From contig NZ_AP023243.1 in NCBI RefSeq assembly GCF_016756495.1, positions 5,212,501 through 5,276,500 of the forward strand: 64,000 nt of DNA, read 5' to 3'. Below, piece after piece: positions 38,469 through 49,125 of this stretch; position 1 is the stretch's first letter, and each line of letters opens with the position of its first letter. Under the pieces are notes generated by a model. That model was not told the origin of the DNA, made no database searches, and worked only from the letters and a program-made list of their open reading frames with translations. This DNA comes from Mesorhizobium sp. 113-3-3 (lineage in GTDB: Bacteria; Pseudomonadota; Alphaproteobacteria; Rhizobiales; Rhizobiaceae). The position numbers and the translations under genes are program-made.

Positions 38469-39649
38469 AGCTGCTCCTTGAGAAGGCTGGAAAAGAGGTA
38501 GGGATGGACGATCTGTGCGCCGCTGCTCCGAAACTTTCCGGCCACCACCGGCCAGCTTCGCGGATTGACAGCGGCCACCATGATAGTCTGGGGATGCGTG
38601 GAAGCATACTCGTCGGCTCTCAGCCACGGCCGGCCGTCGAGAGTTGTCGCGAGTGGCTCGTCCGTCAGGAATGCTTCGGCTCCCTTGACAAGCCGAGGAG
38701 CATAGGCCCGCAGCAGATTCCGGAACTCCCCGGCTCCAAAGATCGCGTAGGGCCTGTTGTCCAGCCACTCTGACGCGCCGGCATCAATTTCCGACCAACC
38801 CTTCAGGAAATCCGATCGCGCCTGCGCCAGTGACAGGTACCGGAGAGTCCCGGGATCCTGCGGTGCGCTCGTGCTGGGTTTCAAGAGGGTCAGTCGAAAG
38901 CCCTTTTGCTGTCCACGCAGCGCAATGCTTCCAATGACCTGCAGTCCTGCTGCCGCAGCGACCATCCGCAGCGACGGTTCGGAGAAACTCGAGACATGAT
39001 CGAGGAACAACAGCTCCGTGTCGGCACTATCACCGTCCGGGCAGATCACCACCACGTGGCCTTTATCCGAGAGGGCCTGGCTCGACACGGAAAGGAAGGC
39101 CTGCGGGCTGAGAGCGTGCTCAAGGACGTTCACCGAAAGGCAGAGGTCGTACCGCCCGGCAATCGCACCGAGGGCCTCTTCGGCATAGCCCTGCCGGATT
39201 GTCGCGCGCGCGTGATCCCGACGCTGCGCTGCAGCGACCAATTGAGATGCCGCCTCGAAGCCCAGCGCTTCCGTCAATTGCCATCGCCGCGCCAGCTCTT
39301 CGAGCAGGGCACCGGTCCCCGCCCCGAACTCGACGACGTTTCGGGGGCGAAGAGCATGGCCGAACAGCGCGACCGCGGCTTCGTCCATGCAACCGGCATA
39401 GGCTTCGGCTCGGGCGGCATCGGCGGCCGGGTCAACCAGGCCGAGATTGTATCCGTCGCTGTACACAGCATCCCGATCTTCAGGCTTCAGTGGGGTGAGA
39501 TGAAAGCCATGCCCGCATCTCAGGCATGAGGCCTTCTCAAGGGGGCGGCTGAGAATTGTGCCATCGCTCGTCATGGAAAGCGATGGATGGGGTAGCGCCA
39601 GCCTCATCGGTGCGCCGGCCCCGCAAGCAGGACAAACGGATTCACTCAA
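38465..39649 (-). CDS. Sugar C-methyltransferase-like SAM protein with intact zinc site
   Basis: 394 residues from TTG 39649, chosen because GGAGGGG sits about 9 bases upstream and the protein then starts SESVCPACG; an ATG at 39691 is the alternative. Two Cys pairs, CPACG and CLRCG, form the zinc site. VVEFGAGTGALLEEL is SAM motif I, and CLSVNVLEHALSPQAFL and LFLDHVSSFSEPSL follow. The C-terminal Rossmann-like part (YAIFGAGEFRNLLRAY) matches the three-part C-methyltransferase layout also seen at 6165-7409. Target unknown. Confidence 0.8.
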   Translation of the reverse strand: MSESVCPACGAGAPMRLALPHPSLSMTSDGTILSRPLEKASCLRCGHGFHLTPLKPEDRDAVYSDGYNLGLVDPAADAARAEAYAGCMDEAAVALFGHALRPRNVVEFGAGTGALLEELARRWQLTEALGFEAASQLVAAAQRRDHARATIRQGYAEEALGAIAGRYDLCLSVNVLEHALSPQAFLSVSSQALSDKGHVVVICPDGDSADTELLFLDHVSSFSEPSLRMVAAAAGLQVIGSIALRGQQKGFRLTLLKPSTSAPQDPGTLRYLSLAQARSDFLKGWSEIDAGASEWLDNRPYAIFGAGEFRNLLRAYAPRLVKGAEAFLTDEPLATTLDGRPWLRADEYASTHPQTIMVAAVNPRSWPVVAGKFRSSGAQIVHPYLFSSLLKEQL

Positions 39650-39862
39650 ACTGTCGCCCCTCCGCCAATTCCATATTCGGCCAATGGCCATGCGGCGTAA
39701 ATCCCCCAACGCGCCTCGAGGTCTCGCCCTGCCCGCGCGGGCGAAGGTTCGTTGCTTTTCTGGCCATGCGATGCAATCGTGGCGCTCTGCGCTGCCCTGC
39801 TTCGTGCATAGGAACCACCGGCAGGCTTCGACCTTGGCGGTCGAAATCATTGTTGGATCATA

Positions 39863-40231
39863 ATGACATCCTGTTCAGCCGTCTTATGGGCCGCCTTCAT
39901 CGTCACGCTCGTTGCGGTTCTGGTGCTCGCCCTTTTGCCCGTGCCCGAGCTTCAGGAATTCGGGCTCGACATCGGTTTCGACAATGACAAGCTCAATCAT
40001 GCCAGCGCATTCGCCACCCTGGCTGTTCTTGGCGGTCTTGGGTGGCCCGGGCGCAAGGTCAGGCTGGCCATTTTCCTGGCTCTGGTCGGGGCGGTGATCG
40101 AGGTCCTTCAGGGCACCCCGCTGATTGACCGCGACCTCGACGTGTTCGATTGGGTTGCCGATTGCATCGGCACAGCGTGCGGCCTCGCGGTGGCGATGTG
40201 TGTAAACTGGGTCATGCACCGCAAGGGCTGA
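39863..40231 (+). CDS. VanZ-like family membrane protein
   Basis: 122 residues, four predicted helices. FIVTLVAVLVLALLPVPELQEFGLDIGFDNDKLNHASAFATLAVLGGLGWPG and EVLQGTPLIDRDLDVFDWVADCIGTACGLAVA contain the N-D-K-x-x-H and D-x-D-x-x-D-x-x-A-D motifs of VanZ-like proteins. Function is unknown outside glycopeptide resistance; in alphaproteobacteria these often lie near polysaccharide genes, as here. It converges on smc. Confidence 0.88.
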   Translation: MTSCSAVLWAAFIVTLVAVLVLALLPVPELQEFGLDIGFDNDKLNHASAFATLAVLGGLGWPGRKVRLAIFLALVGAVIEVLQGTPLIDRDLDVFDWVADCIGTACGLAVAMCVNWVMHRKG

Positions 40232-40280
40232 TGGCCAATCGCACCCTGCCCTATGGGCTGGAAGCGCCAACCCGAACGCT

Positions 40281-43200
40281 TCAGCTCGCCTCGCGCATCG
40301 CCTCGGCGGCCTGCAGGTCGACCGAAACGAGCTGGCTGACGCCCTGCTCGGCCATCGTCACGCCGAACAGCCGGTCCATGCGCGCCATGGTGATCGGGTT
40401 GTGGGTGATTATGACGAAGCGCGTCTCTGTGGTCTTGGCCATCTCGTCCATGAGATTGCAGAAGCGTTCGACATTGTGATCGTCGAGCGGCGCGTCGACT
40501 TCGTCGAGCACGCAGATCGGCGCCGGGTTGGTCAGGAAGACGGCAAAGATCAGCGACATCGCCGTCAGCGCCTGCTCGCCGCCGGACAGCAGCGTCATGG
40601 TCTGCGGCTTCTTGCCGGGCGGACGGGCCAGGATTTCGAGCCCCGCCTCGAGCGGATCGTCGGATTCGATCAGCTGCAATTCCGCCGTGCCGCCACCGAA
40701 CAGATGCGAGAACAGCCGCTGGAAGTGGCTGTTGACGACATCGAAGGCGGCGAGCAGCCGCTCGCGGCCTTCGCGGTTGAGGCTCTGGATCGCTTGCCTG
40801 AGCTTACGGATCGCCTCGATGATGTCCTCGCGCTCGGAGACGATGGTCTCCAGCCGGTCGGAGAGCTCCTTCTGCTCTTCCTCGGCGCGCAGATTGACGG
40901 CGCCGAGCCGTTCGCGCTCGATCTTCAGCCGGTCGAGCTGGCGTTCGATCTCGGCCATTTCGGGCATCGGGTCGTCGGCTTCCAGGCCGGTATGGCGGAT
41001 AACCAGATGCGGCGGCGTGTTCAGCGTTTCCTGGATGCGCGCTTCGACCTCAAGCCGGCGCTCGTCGGCCGCCGTCAGTCTTTCCTCGGCGCGGGCACGG
41101 GTCTCGCGCGCCTCGGCCAGCGACTGGATGGCTGATGTGGCCCCCTTGTCCAGTTCGGCCTGCCGGTTTTCCGCTTCCTGCAGCCGGTCGGCGGCCGCCT
41201 TGCGCAAGGTCTCGGCCTCGGTGAGCTGCGACAGCAGCGCGCGGCGCTTCGCGTCGATCTCGTCGGGCGCATCGGCCAGCCGTTCGCGCTCGGCCTCGGC
41301 CTCGGCCTTGCGTTCACCGAGCGAGGCGATCTGCGTCGAGGCGTTTTCGGCGCGGACCAGCCAGTTGCTGCGCTCGGCGCCGATGGCATCGAGCCGGCGC
41401 GTGCGCGCCTCGGCCTCACGCCGCAGCCCTTCATGGACGGCACGCGCATCGGCAAGCGTGGCGCGATCGCGCGAGACATTGGCCGAGGACTGTTCAAGCT
41501 GCAATTGCAGGTCGCCGAGATCGGGCGCGTCCTGCAGCAGCATTTCGGCCTCGACGAAAGCCGCCGAGGTTTCCTCATGGCTGTCGACGATGCGCGCGCG
41601 GGCCTCATCTAGCGCCGCGCGCCGGCTCGCCAGTTCGCCGCCGGCCTTTTCGGCCTCGGCCAGCGCATTGCGGGCGGCGTCCAGCCGGTGCTGGGCGTCG
41701 CGCCCGGCCTGGCGCATGTTGCGTTCGGCCTCGCTTGCGTGGCGAAGCGCCTGCTCGGCCTGCGCCAGCGCCTCCTCGGCGTGACGCAGCACAAGTGTCG
41801 CCTGCACCGCTTCGGCATCAAGTTCGGCAAGCCGGTTCTTCTGCGCCAGCCTTTGCGCCGCGGCCGTCGGTGCATCGGCGCTGGCGGTCAGGCCGTCCCA
41901 GCGCCACAATGCGCCTTCACGGCTGACCAGCCGCTGGCCGGGTGCGAGCAGCGCCTGCAGCCGGCGGCCGTCGGCGGCCTCGACAATGCCGATCTGCGCA
42001 AGGCGGCGGGCGAGCTGCGCCGGGGCACGCACCACGCTGGCAAGGCTCTTGATGCCTTCCGGCAGGGCGGCGTCGCCGGGCTGGATCTGGCTCTCGCCCC
42101 AATGCGCGGGCGCGCTGCGGTCAAGCGGCACGTCGAGATCTTCGCCAAGGGCCGCACCCAGCGCCGTCTCGAAGCCGCGCTCGACGCTGATCTGCTCCAG
42201 CACCGAAGGAAAGAGATCGCCGCTGGCGGCATTGAGGATCTTGGCCAGGGTGCGTGCTTCGGTCTCGATCCGCGCCAGTTCGGCCCTGGCGTCCTGAAGC
42301 GGCGGGCGGGCAGCGCTTTCGGCGGCTCGGGCATCGATGACCGACTGCTCGGCCTGCGCCACGGCGGCCTCGGATTCTTCCAGAAGCGCCATGGCCTGTT
42401 CGACAAGTATCCGCTTCTCGGCCGGGTCCGGCAGGCCGGCGACCTTGGAGAGAATATCCGACAATTCGCGATCGACCTCGGCGAGCTGGCGTGCGAAGCG
42501 GTCGCGGCGCTCGGCGGTTTCGCGCAAGGTGCGTTCAATCTGGTGGCGCGACGCGGCGGCTTCGGCCCGTTCGGCGGTCAGCGCGGCGAGCCTGGCTTCG
42601 CTTTGCGCAAGCGTCGATGCCGCCTGTTCGAACGCCGCGCGCGTGGTGGCCTCGCGCTCGGCCGCACCGGCGTTCTCGGAATTGAGCGTGGCTTCTTCGG
42701 TGCGCAGGCGTTCGAGAACATCGGCATTGTCGCGCACCATCCGCTCCTCGCGGGCGATGTCGCCGTCGAGCTGCTGCAAGCGGCGCTCGATTTCAGCCTG
42801 GCGGTTGCGGATGCGCCCGGCCTCCTCCTCGATCTGCGACCTGGCGATCGACAGGCGCTGGAAGGCGGCCGCGGCGGCGGCTTCCGCGTCGCGCAGATCG
42901 GGCAGGCGATGAGCACTGATGCCCTGTTCCTTGGCCGCGTTCATCTGCGCGGCGGCGCGATCGCCGACCAGTGCCGTGGCAACAGCCAGCGCGGAACGTG
43001 CCTCGCCTTCCTGCGTCTTGGCCAATGTCCAGCGCAAATGCAGCAATGTCGCTTCGGCCTTGCGGATATCGGCCGACAGGTTCTTGAACCGCGAGGCCTG
43101 GCGCGCCTGGCGCTTCAGGCTTTCGATCTGGCCTTCCAGTTCGCCGACGACGTCGTCGAGGCGTTCCAAATTCTGTTCGGCCGCCTTCAGCCGAAGTTCC

Positions 43201-43739
43201 GCCTCGTGGCGGCGGGTGTGCAGGCCGGAAATGCCGGCCGCCTCTTCGAGCAGGGCGCGGCGCGCCTGCGGCTTGGCCTGGATCAGTTCGCCGATACGGC
43301 CCTGCCCGACCATCGAGGGAGAGCGCGCGCCGGTCGACTGGTCGGCGAACAGAAGCTGCACATCCTTGGCGCGCGCTTCCTTGCCGTTGATGCGGTAGAG
43401 CGAGCCAGCCTCGCGCTCGATGCGGCGCGACACCTGCAACTCGTCGGCGTCGTTGAAGGCCGCGGGCGCCGAACGGTCACTGTTATCGAGGAAAAGCGTG
43501 ACTTCGGCGGTGTTGCGGGCGGGCCGCGTGCCTGAACCGGAAAAGATGACGTCGTCCATGCCGGACGCGCGCATGTTCTTGTAGGAGCTTTCGCCCATCA
43601 CCCAGCGCAACGCCTCGACAAGGTTCGACTTGCCGCAGCCGTTCGGCCCGACAATACCGGTCAGGCCGCGTTCGATGACGAACTCGCCGGGCTCGACGAA
43701 AGACTTGAAACCAAGGAGGCGGAGGCGCGAAAATTTCAT
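40281..43739 (-). CDS. smc: Chromosome segregation protein SMC
   Basis: 1152 residues, normal for bacterial SMC. Walker A GPNGCGKSNLVEALRWVMG is near residue 32, two long coiled-coil arms surround a hinge at about 500-640, and the C terminus has signature LLSGGEQALTAMSLIFA and Walker B ICVLDEVDAPLDDHNV. It is the ATPase of the condensin-like complex that organises and segregates the chromosome. The gene is followed upstream by the thioredoxin-like lipoprotein, DUF721 and mutY in the order seen across Rhizobiales. Confidence 0.98.
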   Translation of the reverse strand: MKFSRLRLLGFKSFVEPGEFVIERGLTGIVGPNGCGKSNLVEALRWVMGESSYKNMRASGMDDVIFSGSGTRPARNTAEVTLFLDNSDRSAPAAFNDADELQVSRRIEREAGSLYRINGKEARAKDVQLLFADQSTGARSPSMVGQGRIGELIQAKPQARRALLEEAAGISGLHTRRHEAELRLKAAEQNLERLDDVVGELEGQIESLKRQARQASRFKNLSADIRKAEATLLHLRWTLAKTQEGEARSALAVATALVGDRAAAQMNAAKEQGISAHRLPDLRDAEAAAAAAFQRLSIARSQIEEEAGRIRNRQAEIERRLQQLDGDIAREERMVRDNADVLERLRTEEATLNSENAGAAEREATTRAAFEQAASTLAQSEARLAALTAERAEAAASRHQIERTLRETAERRDRFARQLAEVDRELSDILSKVAGLPDPAEKRILVEQAMALLEESEAAVAQAEQSVIDARAAESAARPPLQDARAELARIETEARTLAKILNAASGDLFPSVLEQISVERGFETALGAALGEDLDVPLDRSAPAHWGESQIQPGDAALPEGIKSLASVVRAPAQLARRLAQIGIVEAADGRRLQALLAPGQRLVSREGALWRWDGLTASADAPTAAAQRLAQKNRLAELDAEAVQATLVLRHAEEALAQAEQALRHASEAERNMRQAGRDAQHRLDAARNALAEAEKAGGELASRRAALDEARARIVDSHEETSAAFVEAEMLLQDAPDLGDLQLQLEQSSANVSRDRATLADARAVHEGLRREAEARTRRLDAIGAERSNWLVRAENASTQIASLGERKAEAEAERERLADAPDEIDAKRRALLSQLTEAETLRKAAADRLQEAENRQAELDKGATSAIQSLAEARETRARAEERLTAADERRLEVEARIQETLNTPPHLVIRHTGLEADDPMPEMAEIERQLDRLKIERERLGAVNLRAEEEQKELSDRLETIVSEREDIIEAIRKLRQAIQSLNREGRERLLAAFDVVNSHFQRLFSHLFGGGTAELQLIESDDPLEAGLEILARPPGKKPQTMTLLSGGEQALTAMSLIFAVFLTNPAPICVLDEVDAPLDDHNVERFCNLMDEMAKTTETRFVIITHNPITMARMDRLFGVTMAEQGVSQLVSVDLQAAEAMREAS

Positions 43740-43799
43740 TCACGCCGCCCCATAGAGATGGGCACGCCGAAGCGCTGCCGCCTCAGCGCTGAGCTGATG

Positions 43800-44543
43800 T
43801 CAGAGCAGAGGGTCGATGATGGCCGACATTTCCTCAATCGACATCGCCCCTTTGTAGGTCTTACCGTTGATGAAGAAGGTCGGTGTCGAGTCGACCTTGA
43901 ATTCATTGGCGCCGCGCTTCTGGACCGATCTCACATCGTCCAGAAGTTTCTGGTCCGTCAAGCAGGCCTCGAAGGACTCCTGTGTAAAACCGGCGAGCTT
44001 CGAGATTTGCAGCAGCGCATCCTTGGTGTTCGACACGCCAACCCAGTTCGCCTGCTGCCGGAACAGAACGTCGACCATCGGGAAATAGTTATCCTTGGCG
44101 CAGCGCGCCAGCATGAAACCGGCTTCCGCACTCGGGTCGAACGGGAATTCGCGCAGGATATAGCGCGCCTTGCCGGTGTCGATGTACTTCGTCTTCAGGT
44201 CCGGGAAGGTGGTTTCGGCGAAATGCGCGCAATGCGGGCAGGTCATCGAGGCGTATTCGACGATGGTGACCTTGGCGTCATCCTTGCCGAGCTGCTTGTC
44301 GGGCAGTGCGCCGGGCTTCAGCAGTTCCGCCATGTCGACATTGCCCTGGGACTCGGGAACCTTGGCGGCAGCCGGCGTGGCCGGCTTTGCGGGAGTGGCC
44401 GGATCCGCGGGCTTCACATCCGCCGCCTTGGCCTGTTCGCCGGAGTCGCTGCATGCGGCGAGCAGAGCCACCGCCGGAATGGCGGCCAGCGAAGACAGGA
44501 CGTTTCTGCGAGACAGACTTTTGCCGAACGGAGGACGGTTCAT
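43800..44543 (-). CDS. DsbA-like thioredoxin-fold lipoprotein
   Basis: 247 residues from ATG 44543 (AGGTGA, 6-base spacing; a GTG at 44552 is in frame). The N terminus MNRPPFGKSLSRRNVLSSLAAIPAVALLAACSDSGEQ has an SRR-containing signal and a lipobox ending at Cys; an Ala/Pro-rich linker follows. The DsbA core has EYASMTCPHCAHFAETTFPDL (C-P-H-C active site) and the cis-proline STPTFFING. It should act as a periplasmic thiol oxidase or isomerase anchored in a membrane. Confidence 0.93.
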   Translation of the reverse strand: MNRPPFGKSLSRRNVLSSLAAIPAVALLAACSDSGEQAKAADVKPADPATPAKPATPAAAKVPESQGNVDMAELLKPGALPDKQLGKDDAKVTIVEYASMTCPHCAHFAETTFPDLKTKYIDTGKARYILREFPFDPSAEAGFMLARCAKDNYFPMVDVLFRQQANWVGVSNTKDALLQISKLAGFTQESFEACLTDQKLLDDVRSVQKRGANEFKVDSTPTFFINGKTYKGAMSIEEMSAIIDPLL

Positions 44544-44697
44544 ACGAATCACCTGACAAGGGTTGAATTTTGCAATGCAAAGGCACGAAAAGGCGAGAGT
44601 TGGCGCGAATTAAGGCATCTCCATCCCCAATCCAATCGTGAAACCTGACAGAGGCGATCACGAATGCGAGATGTTGGCGACAAATCAATGACTGTCT

Positions 44698-45207
44698 TCA
44701 AGGGGTTTTTGACTTCCTTTCACCCAAAATGGTTGCGCCAAGCCTTTCCAGCGAGGCGCGCAGACCGTCATCCTCGATCCGTCCGACCGTAGTGGACAAT
44801 CTGGTTTGCTCCGCCGCCGTCAAGGGCCTGAAGGTCGGTTTAGGCCGTCCTTTCTCCGCCGTCACCGGTTTTTGCACGATCCTGATGCGGCCTATTGCCG
44901 TAAAGCCGAGGAAAGCGTTGACCCGGTTGATGATCTCGCCGGTCTCGTGCTGCAAATGAAGGGCGGCCATGCCTTCGCAAGCAATGACCAGCACCGCCGG
45001 CTCGAACGGATCATCCTCATGCAGCCGGCGCGGCCACTGGATCTTTTCGGGACGCGAGCGGCTGGCCAGGCGCGGGCCGGCGATCTCTTCCCAAGACTGG
45101 ACGAGACCAATCGAGATGCCTGCGCGTTTGCGCAGCACCGGATCGAGGATTTTGGTGGCGAGATCGCTCACCGGGACGGGATTGCCGTAGGGCGTTCTCC
45201 CTGCCAT
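44698..45207 (-). CDS. DUF721 (DciA-like) protein
   Basis: 169 residues from ATG 45207 with GGAG 7 bases upstream; the frame is open to 45336. VSDLATKILDPVLRKRAGISIGLVQSWEEIAGPRLASRSRPEKI is the DUF721 core. The family includes DciA, the helicase-operator protein of bacteria lacking DnaC, and alphaproteobacterial members are proposed to share that role. The C-terminal ~60 residues (KPTFRPLTAAEQTRLSTTVGRIEDDGLRASLERLGATIL) form a lineage-specific tail. It is divergent from mutY with only 55 bases between. Confidence 0.87.
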   Translation of the reverse strand: MAGRTPYGNPVPVSDLATKILDPVLRKRAGISIGLVQSWEEIAGPRLASRSRPEKIQWPRRLHEDDPFEPAVLVIACEGMAALHLQHETGEIINRVNAFLGFTAIGRIRIVQKPVTAEKGRPKPTFRPLTAAEQTRLSTTVGRIEDDGLRASLERLGATILGERKSKTP

Positions 45208-45262
45208 GTACGTTCTCCAGCCACGACCCCAGCAGATTACCGGCCAGGCCAATACACGATCA

Positions 45263-46396
45263 ATGGCACCAGCAGACCCGACCCGCAAGGCCCAGACACG
45301 CAAGGCCCAAAAATCCAGGGCAATGCCGGACGACACTGCGTCGCGCCTGCTCGCCTGGTACGATGTGCATCATCGCGAGCTGCCGTGGCGCGTGAGCCCG
45401 CGCGAGCATGCCCGCGGCGTGCGGCCCGACCCCTACCGCATCTGGCTGTCCGAAGTCATGCTGCAGCAGACCACCGTCGAAGCGGTGAAATCCTATTTCC
45501 GCGCCTTTGTCGAAAAATGGCCCGATGTCGAAGCGCTGGCCGCCGCGCCGACCGAGGACGTTATGAAGGCCTGGGCGGGGCTCGGCTATTACTCCCGCGC
45601 CCGCAATCTCAAGGCCTGCGCCGATCTGGTGGCGGCGCGCGGCGGCCGGTTCCCCGACACCGAGGCCGGTTTGAGGGACCTGCCCGGCATCGGCGCCTAC
45701 ACTTCGGCGGCGATCACCGCGATCGCTTTCGACCGCCCCGCCGCCGTGGTCGACGGCAATGTCGAACGCGTCATATCGAGGCTTTTTTCGATCACGACGC
45801 CGCTCAGCGAAGCCAAGCCCGAGATCCGCGCCCATGTCGAGGCCATGGTGCCGGCGGCAAGGCCGGGCGATTTCGCCCAGGCGATGATGGACCTCGGCGC
45901 CACGATCTGCACGCCGCGTCGGCCGCGCTGCATGCTGTGCCCGCTGCGCGAGGGCTGCAGCGCCGTCGTTTCAGGCGATCCGGAAAATTTCCCGGTGCGG
46001 CTGCCCAAAGCCGACAAGCCGCAGCGGCGCGGCGCTGCTTTCGTCGCGGTGCGTTCGGACGGCGCCATCCTTCTGCGCAAACGGCCCGAAAAAGGTCTGC
46101 TCGGCGGCATGACCGAGGTGCCGACAACGGCCTGGACGGCGCGGGTGGACGGCGCCACCACGCACGCGGCTGCGCCCTTTCCCGGCGACTGGCGGCGCGC
46201 CGGCACGATCACGCATGTCTTCACTCATTTCGCGCTCGAACTCGAAGTCTTTCACGCCCACATCAAAGGTGATGCGCCGGCCGGGCATTTCTGGTCGCAC
46301 GCCCACGAGATTTCCGGGGAGGCCCTGCCCACTGTCATGAAAAAGGCAATCGAGGCTGCGATACCCGGCGCGACGAAAAAGCAACGCCCGCATTGA
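45263..46396 (+). CDS. mutY: A/G-specific adenine glycosylase
   Basis: 377 residues from ATG 45263 (45323 is another candidate; neither has a strong ribosome site). HHRELPWR, EVMLQQTTVEAV and GLGYYSRARNL are MutY hallmarks. The helix-hairpin-helix LPGIGAYTSAAI and VVDGNVERV give the catalytic Asp, and the 4Fe-4S cysteines are spaced C-x6-C-x2-C-x5-C in ICTPRRPRCMLCPLREGC. The C-terminal NUDIX-like domain reads 8-oxoG. It removes adenine mispaired with 8-oxoguanine. The first residues contain a 5-residue tandem repeat TRKAQ. Confidence 0.96.
   Translation: MAPADPTRKAQTRKAQKSRAMPDDTASRLLAWYDVHHRELPWRVSPREHARGVRPDPYRIWLSEVMLQQTTVEAVKSYFRAFVEKWPDVEALAAAPTEDVMKAWAGLGYYSRARNLKACADLVAARGGRFPDTEAGLRDLPGIGAYTSAAITAIAFDRPAAVVDGNVERVISRLFSITTPLSEAKPEIRAHVEAMVPAARPGDFAQAMMDLGATICTPRRPRCMLCPLREGCSAVVSGDPENFPVRLPKADKPQRRGAAFVAVRSDGAILLRKRPEKGLLGGMTEVPTTAWTARVDGATTHAAAPFPGDWRRAGTITHVFTHFALELEVFHAHIKGDAPAGHFWSHAHEISGEALPTVMKKAIEAAIPGATKKQRPH
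45281..45310 (+). repeat. 15-base tandem duplication in the mutY N terminus
   Basis: CGCAAGGCCCA occurs at 45284 and 45299 with period 15. If mutY starts at 45263 it encodes TRKAQ twice in frame; if it starts at 45323 the repeat lies in the leader. Two copies only, so replication slippage is the likely origin. Confidence 0.6.
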
Positions 46397-46406
46397 AAGA
46401 GGCTTC

Positions 46407-47045
46407 ATGACCGAGATCCGCCACATCGTTTTCGACATCGGCCGCGTGTTGATCCACTACGACCCGAACATTCCGTTCAGCCGCCTCATCCCCGATACCG
46501 AAGAGAGAAAGTGGTTCTTCGACAACGTCTGCACGCATGACTGGAACATCGAGCAGGATCGCGGCCGGACATGGGAAGAGGCAGAGGCGCTGCTGATTGC
46601 GGACTATCCCGACCATGCGGAAAACATCCGCAATTTCCGCCGCCTCTGGCACGACATGGTACCGCACGCCTATGATGACAGCGTCGCCATCATGCTCGGC
46701 CTGATCGAAAGCGGCCACGATGTGACCATGCTGACCAATTTTGCCTCCGACACGCTTGCCGAAGCACGCAAACGCTTCGATTTCCTCAATCGCCCACGTG
46801 GGGTGACCATCTCCGGCGAGATTGGCCTGATCAAACCGGACCGCGAAATTTACGACCACCACGTGGCTGCGTTCGGGCTCGAACCATCGGCGACACTGTT
46901 CATCGATGACAGCCAGAAGAATGTCGACGGCGCCAAGGCCGCGGGCTGGCATGCCGTGCTGTTCACCGATGCCAGGACGCTTCAAGCGGATCTTGAACGC
47001 TTCGGAATCGAGGCGCGATCTGAATCGCTTGCGGCGATCCGCTGA
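46407..47045 (+). CDS. HAD-superfamily hydrolase
   Basis: 212 residues. HIVFDIGRVLIHYDP is HAD motif I with the second Asp replaced by Gly-Arg (D-I-G-R-V, the pattern of the YihX/epoxide-hydrolase-N-like group), TNFAS is motif II, KPDREIYDHH is motif III and LFIDDSQKNVDGAKAAGWHAVLF is motif IV. It probably dephosphorylates a sugar phosphate such as glucose-1-phosphate. GAGG sits 5 bases before the ATG. It follows mutY by 10 bases, so it may be co-transcribed. Confidence 0.88.
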   Translation: MTEIRHIVFDIGRVLIHYDPNIPFSRLIPDTEERKWFFDNVCTHDWNIEQDRGRTWEEAEALLIADYPDHAENIRNFRRLWHDMVPHAYDDSVAIMLGLIESGHDVTMLTNFASDTLAEARKRFDFLNRPRGVTISGEIGLIKPDREIYDHHVAAFGLEPSATLFIDDSQKNVDGAKAAGWHAVLFTDARTLQADLERFGIEARSESLAAIR

Positions 47046-47076
47046 GATTCTGATTCAACGCGATGCGTGACAGTTC

Positions 47077-48246
<1,170 letters not shown>

Positions 48247-48395
48247 TTACTCCCCGTTATGGTTACCGATCAGCGTAAATATTCGGTGAAGGCTCGCGGA
48301 CAGGCCTGCCAGGTTTGCGAAGGCCGGGCCATTGGTGTATGCCGCGCCGCCCGAGGCCCTCAAGGCCGCCTCACCCTCACTTTGTCCGGATCGCC

Positions 48396-49085
48396 ATGCC
48401 CCAGCCAGACCTTGTCATCTTCGATTGCGACGGCGTGCTCGTCGATTCCGAAATCATCGCCGCGCGGATCGAGGCCGAGTTGATAACGCTCGCCGGATAT
48501 GAAATCTCGGCCGAGGAGATTGCCGAGAGCTATGCGGGCCTGACGTTCAAGGACATCCTTCTGCGGATCGAGGAGAAGTCCAAAATCCCGTTCCAGGCGT
48601 CGCTGATCGACCGCGCCGAAGAGCTCGTCGACCGCAAGCTGCGCAGCGACGTGCGCGCCATCGACGGCGTCCGCGAAGCAGTCGCCTCGGTCACCACGCA
48701 GCGCTGCATCTGCTCCAACTCACGCTCGGAGCGGATAGAATTCATGCTGGAGAAGGTGCATCTGCTGCCGTTCTTCGCCGGCCGCATCTTCTCGGCGCTG
48801 GAAATACCGAGCAAAAAGACCAAGCCGGCGCCGGACGTGTTCCTGCTCGCGGCGGAAAAGCTCGGCGCGAACCCAGCGAACACTTTCGTTATCGAGGATT
48901 CCGTGCACGGCGTCACCGGCGCCAGGGCAGCCGGTATGCGGGTGATCGGCTTCACCGGCGCCAGCCACAGCTATCCCGGCCACGCCGACGCGCTGACCGA
49001 GGCCGGCGCCGAAACGGTGATCCGCCGCTGGGCAGAGCTGAAAAGCGTGATCGCGGCGCTGTCGGAATGGTCAGCCGACGCCTGA
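48396..49085 (+). CDS. HAD-superfamily phosphatase, phosphoglycolate phosphatase-like
   Basis: 229 residues from ATG 48396. DLVIFDCDGVLVDSE is HAD motif I with both aspartates, a helical cap domain spans about 16-80, motif II is CSNSRSERI, motif III is KKTKPAPDVFLLA and motif IV is FVIEDSVHGVTGARAAGMRVIGF. The beta-phosphoglucomutase/phosphatase-like cap suggests a small phosphorylated metabolite. It is divergent from ccrM, 176 bases apart, and convergent with the lipoprotein at 49126. Confidence 0.9.
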   Translation: MPQPDLVIFDCDGVLVDSEIIAARIEAELITLAGYEISAEEIAESYAGLTFKDILLRIEEKSKIPFQASLIDRAEELVDRKLRSDVRAIDGVREAVASVTTQRCICSNSRSERIEFMLEKVHLLPFFAGRIFSALEIPSKKTKPAPDVFLLAAEKLGANPANTFVIEDSVHGVTGARAAGMRVIGFTGASHSYPGHADALTEAGAETVIRRWAELKSVIAALSEWSADA

Positions 49086-49125
49086 GGCGCGCGCCGAGCT
49101 GAGCGCACGCTATGCCGATGACCGC

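Noticed and set aside
41688..43535. Long open frame opposite smc
   Set aside because: Antisense to the coiled-coil part of smc, with no ribosome site or family motif.
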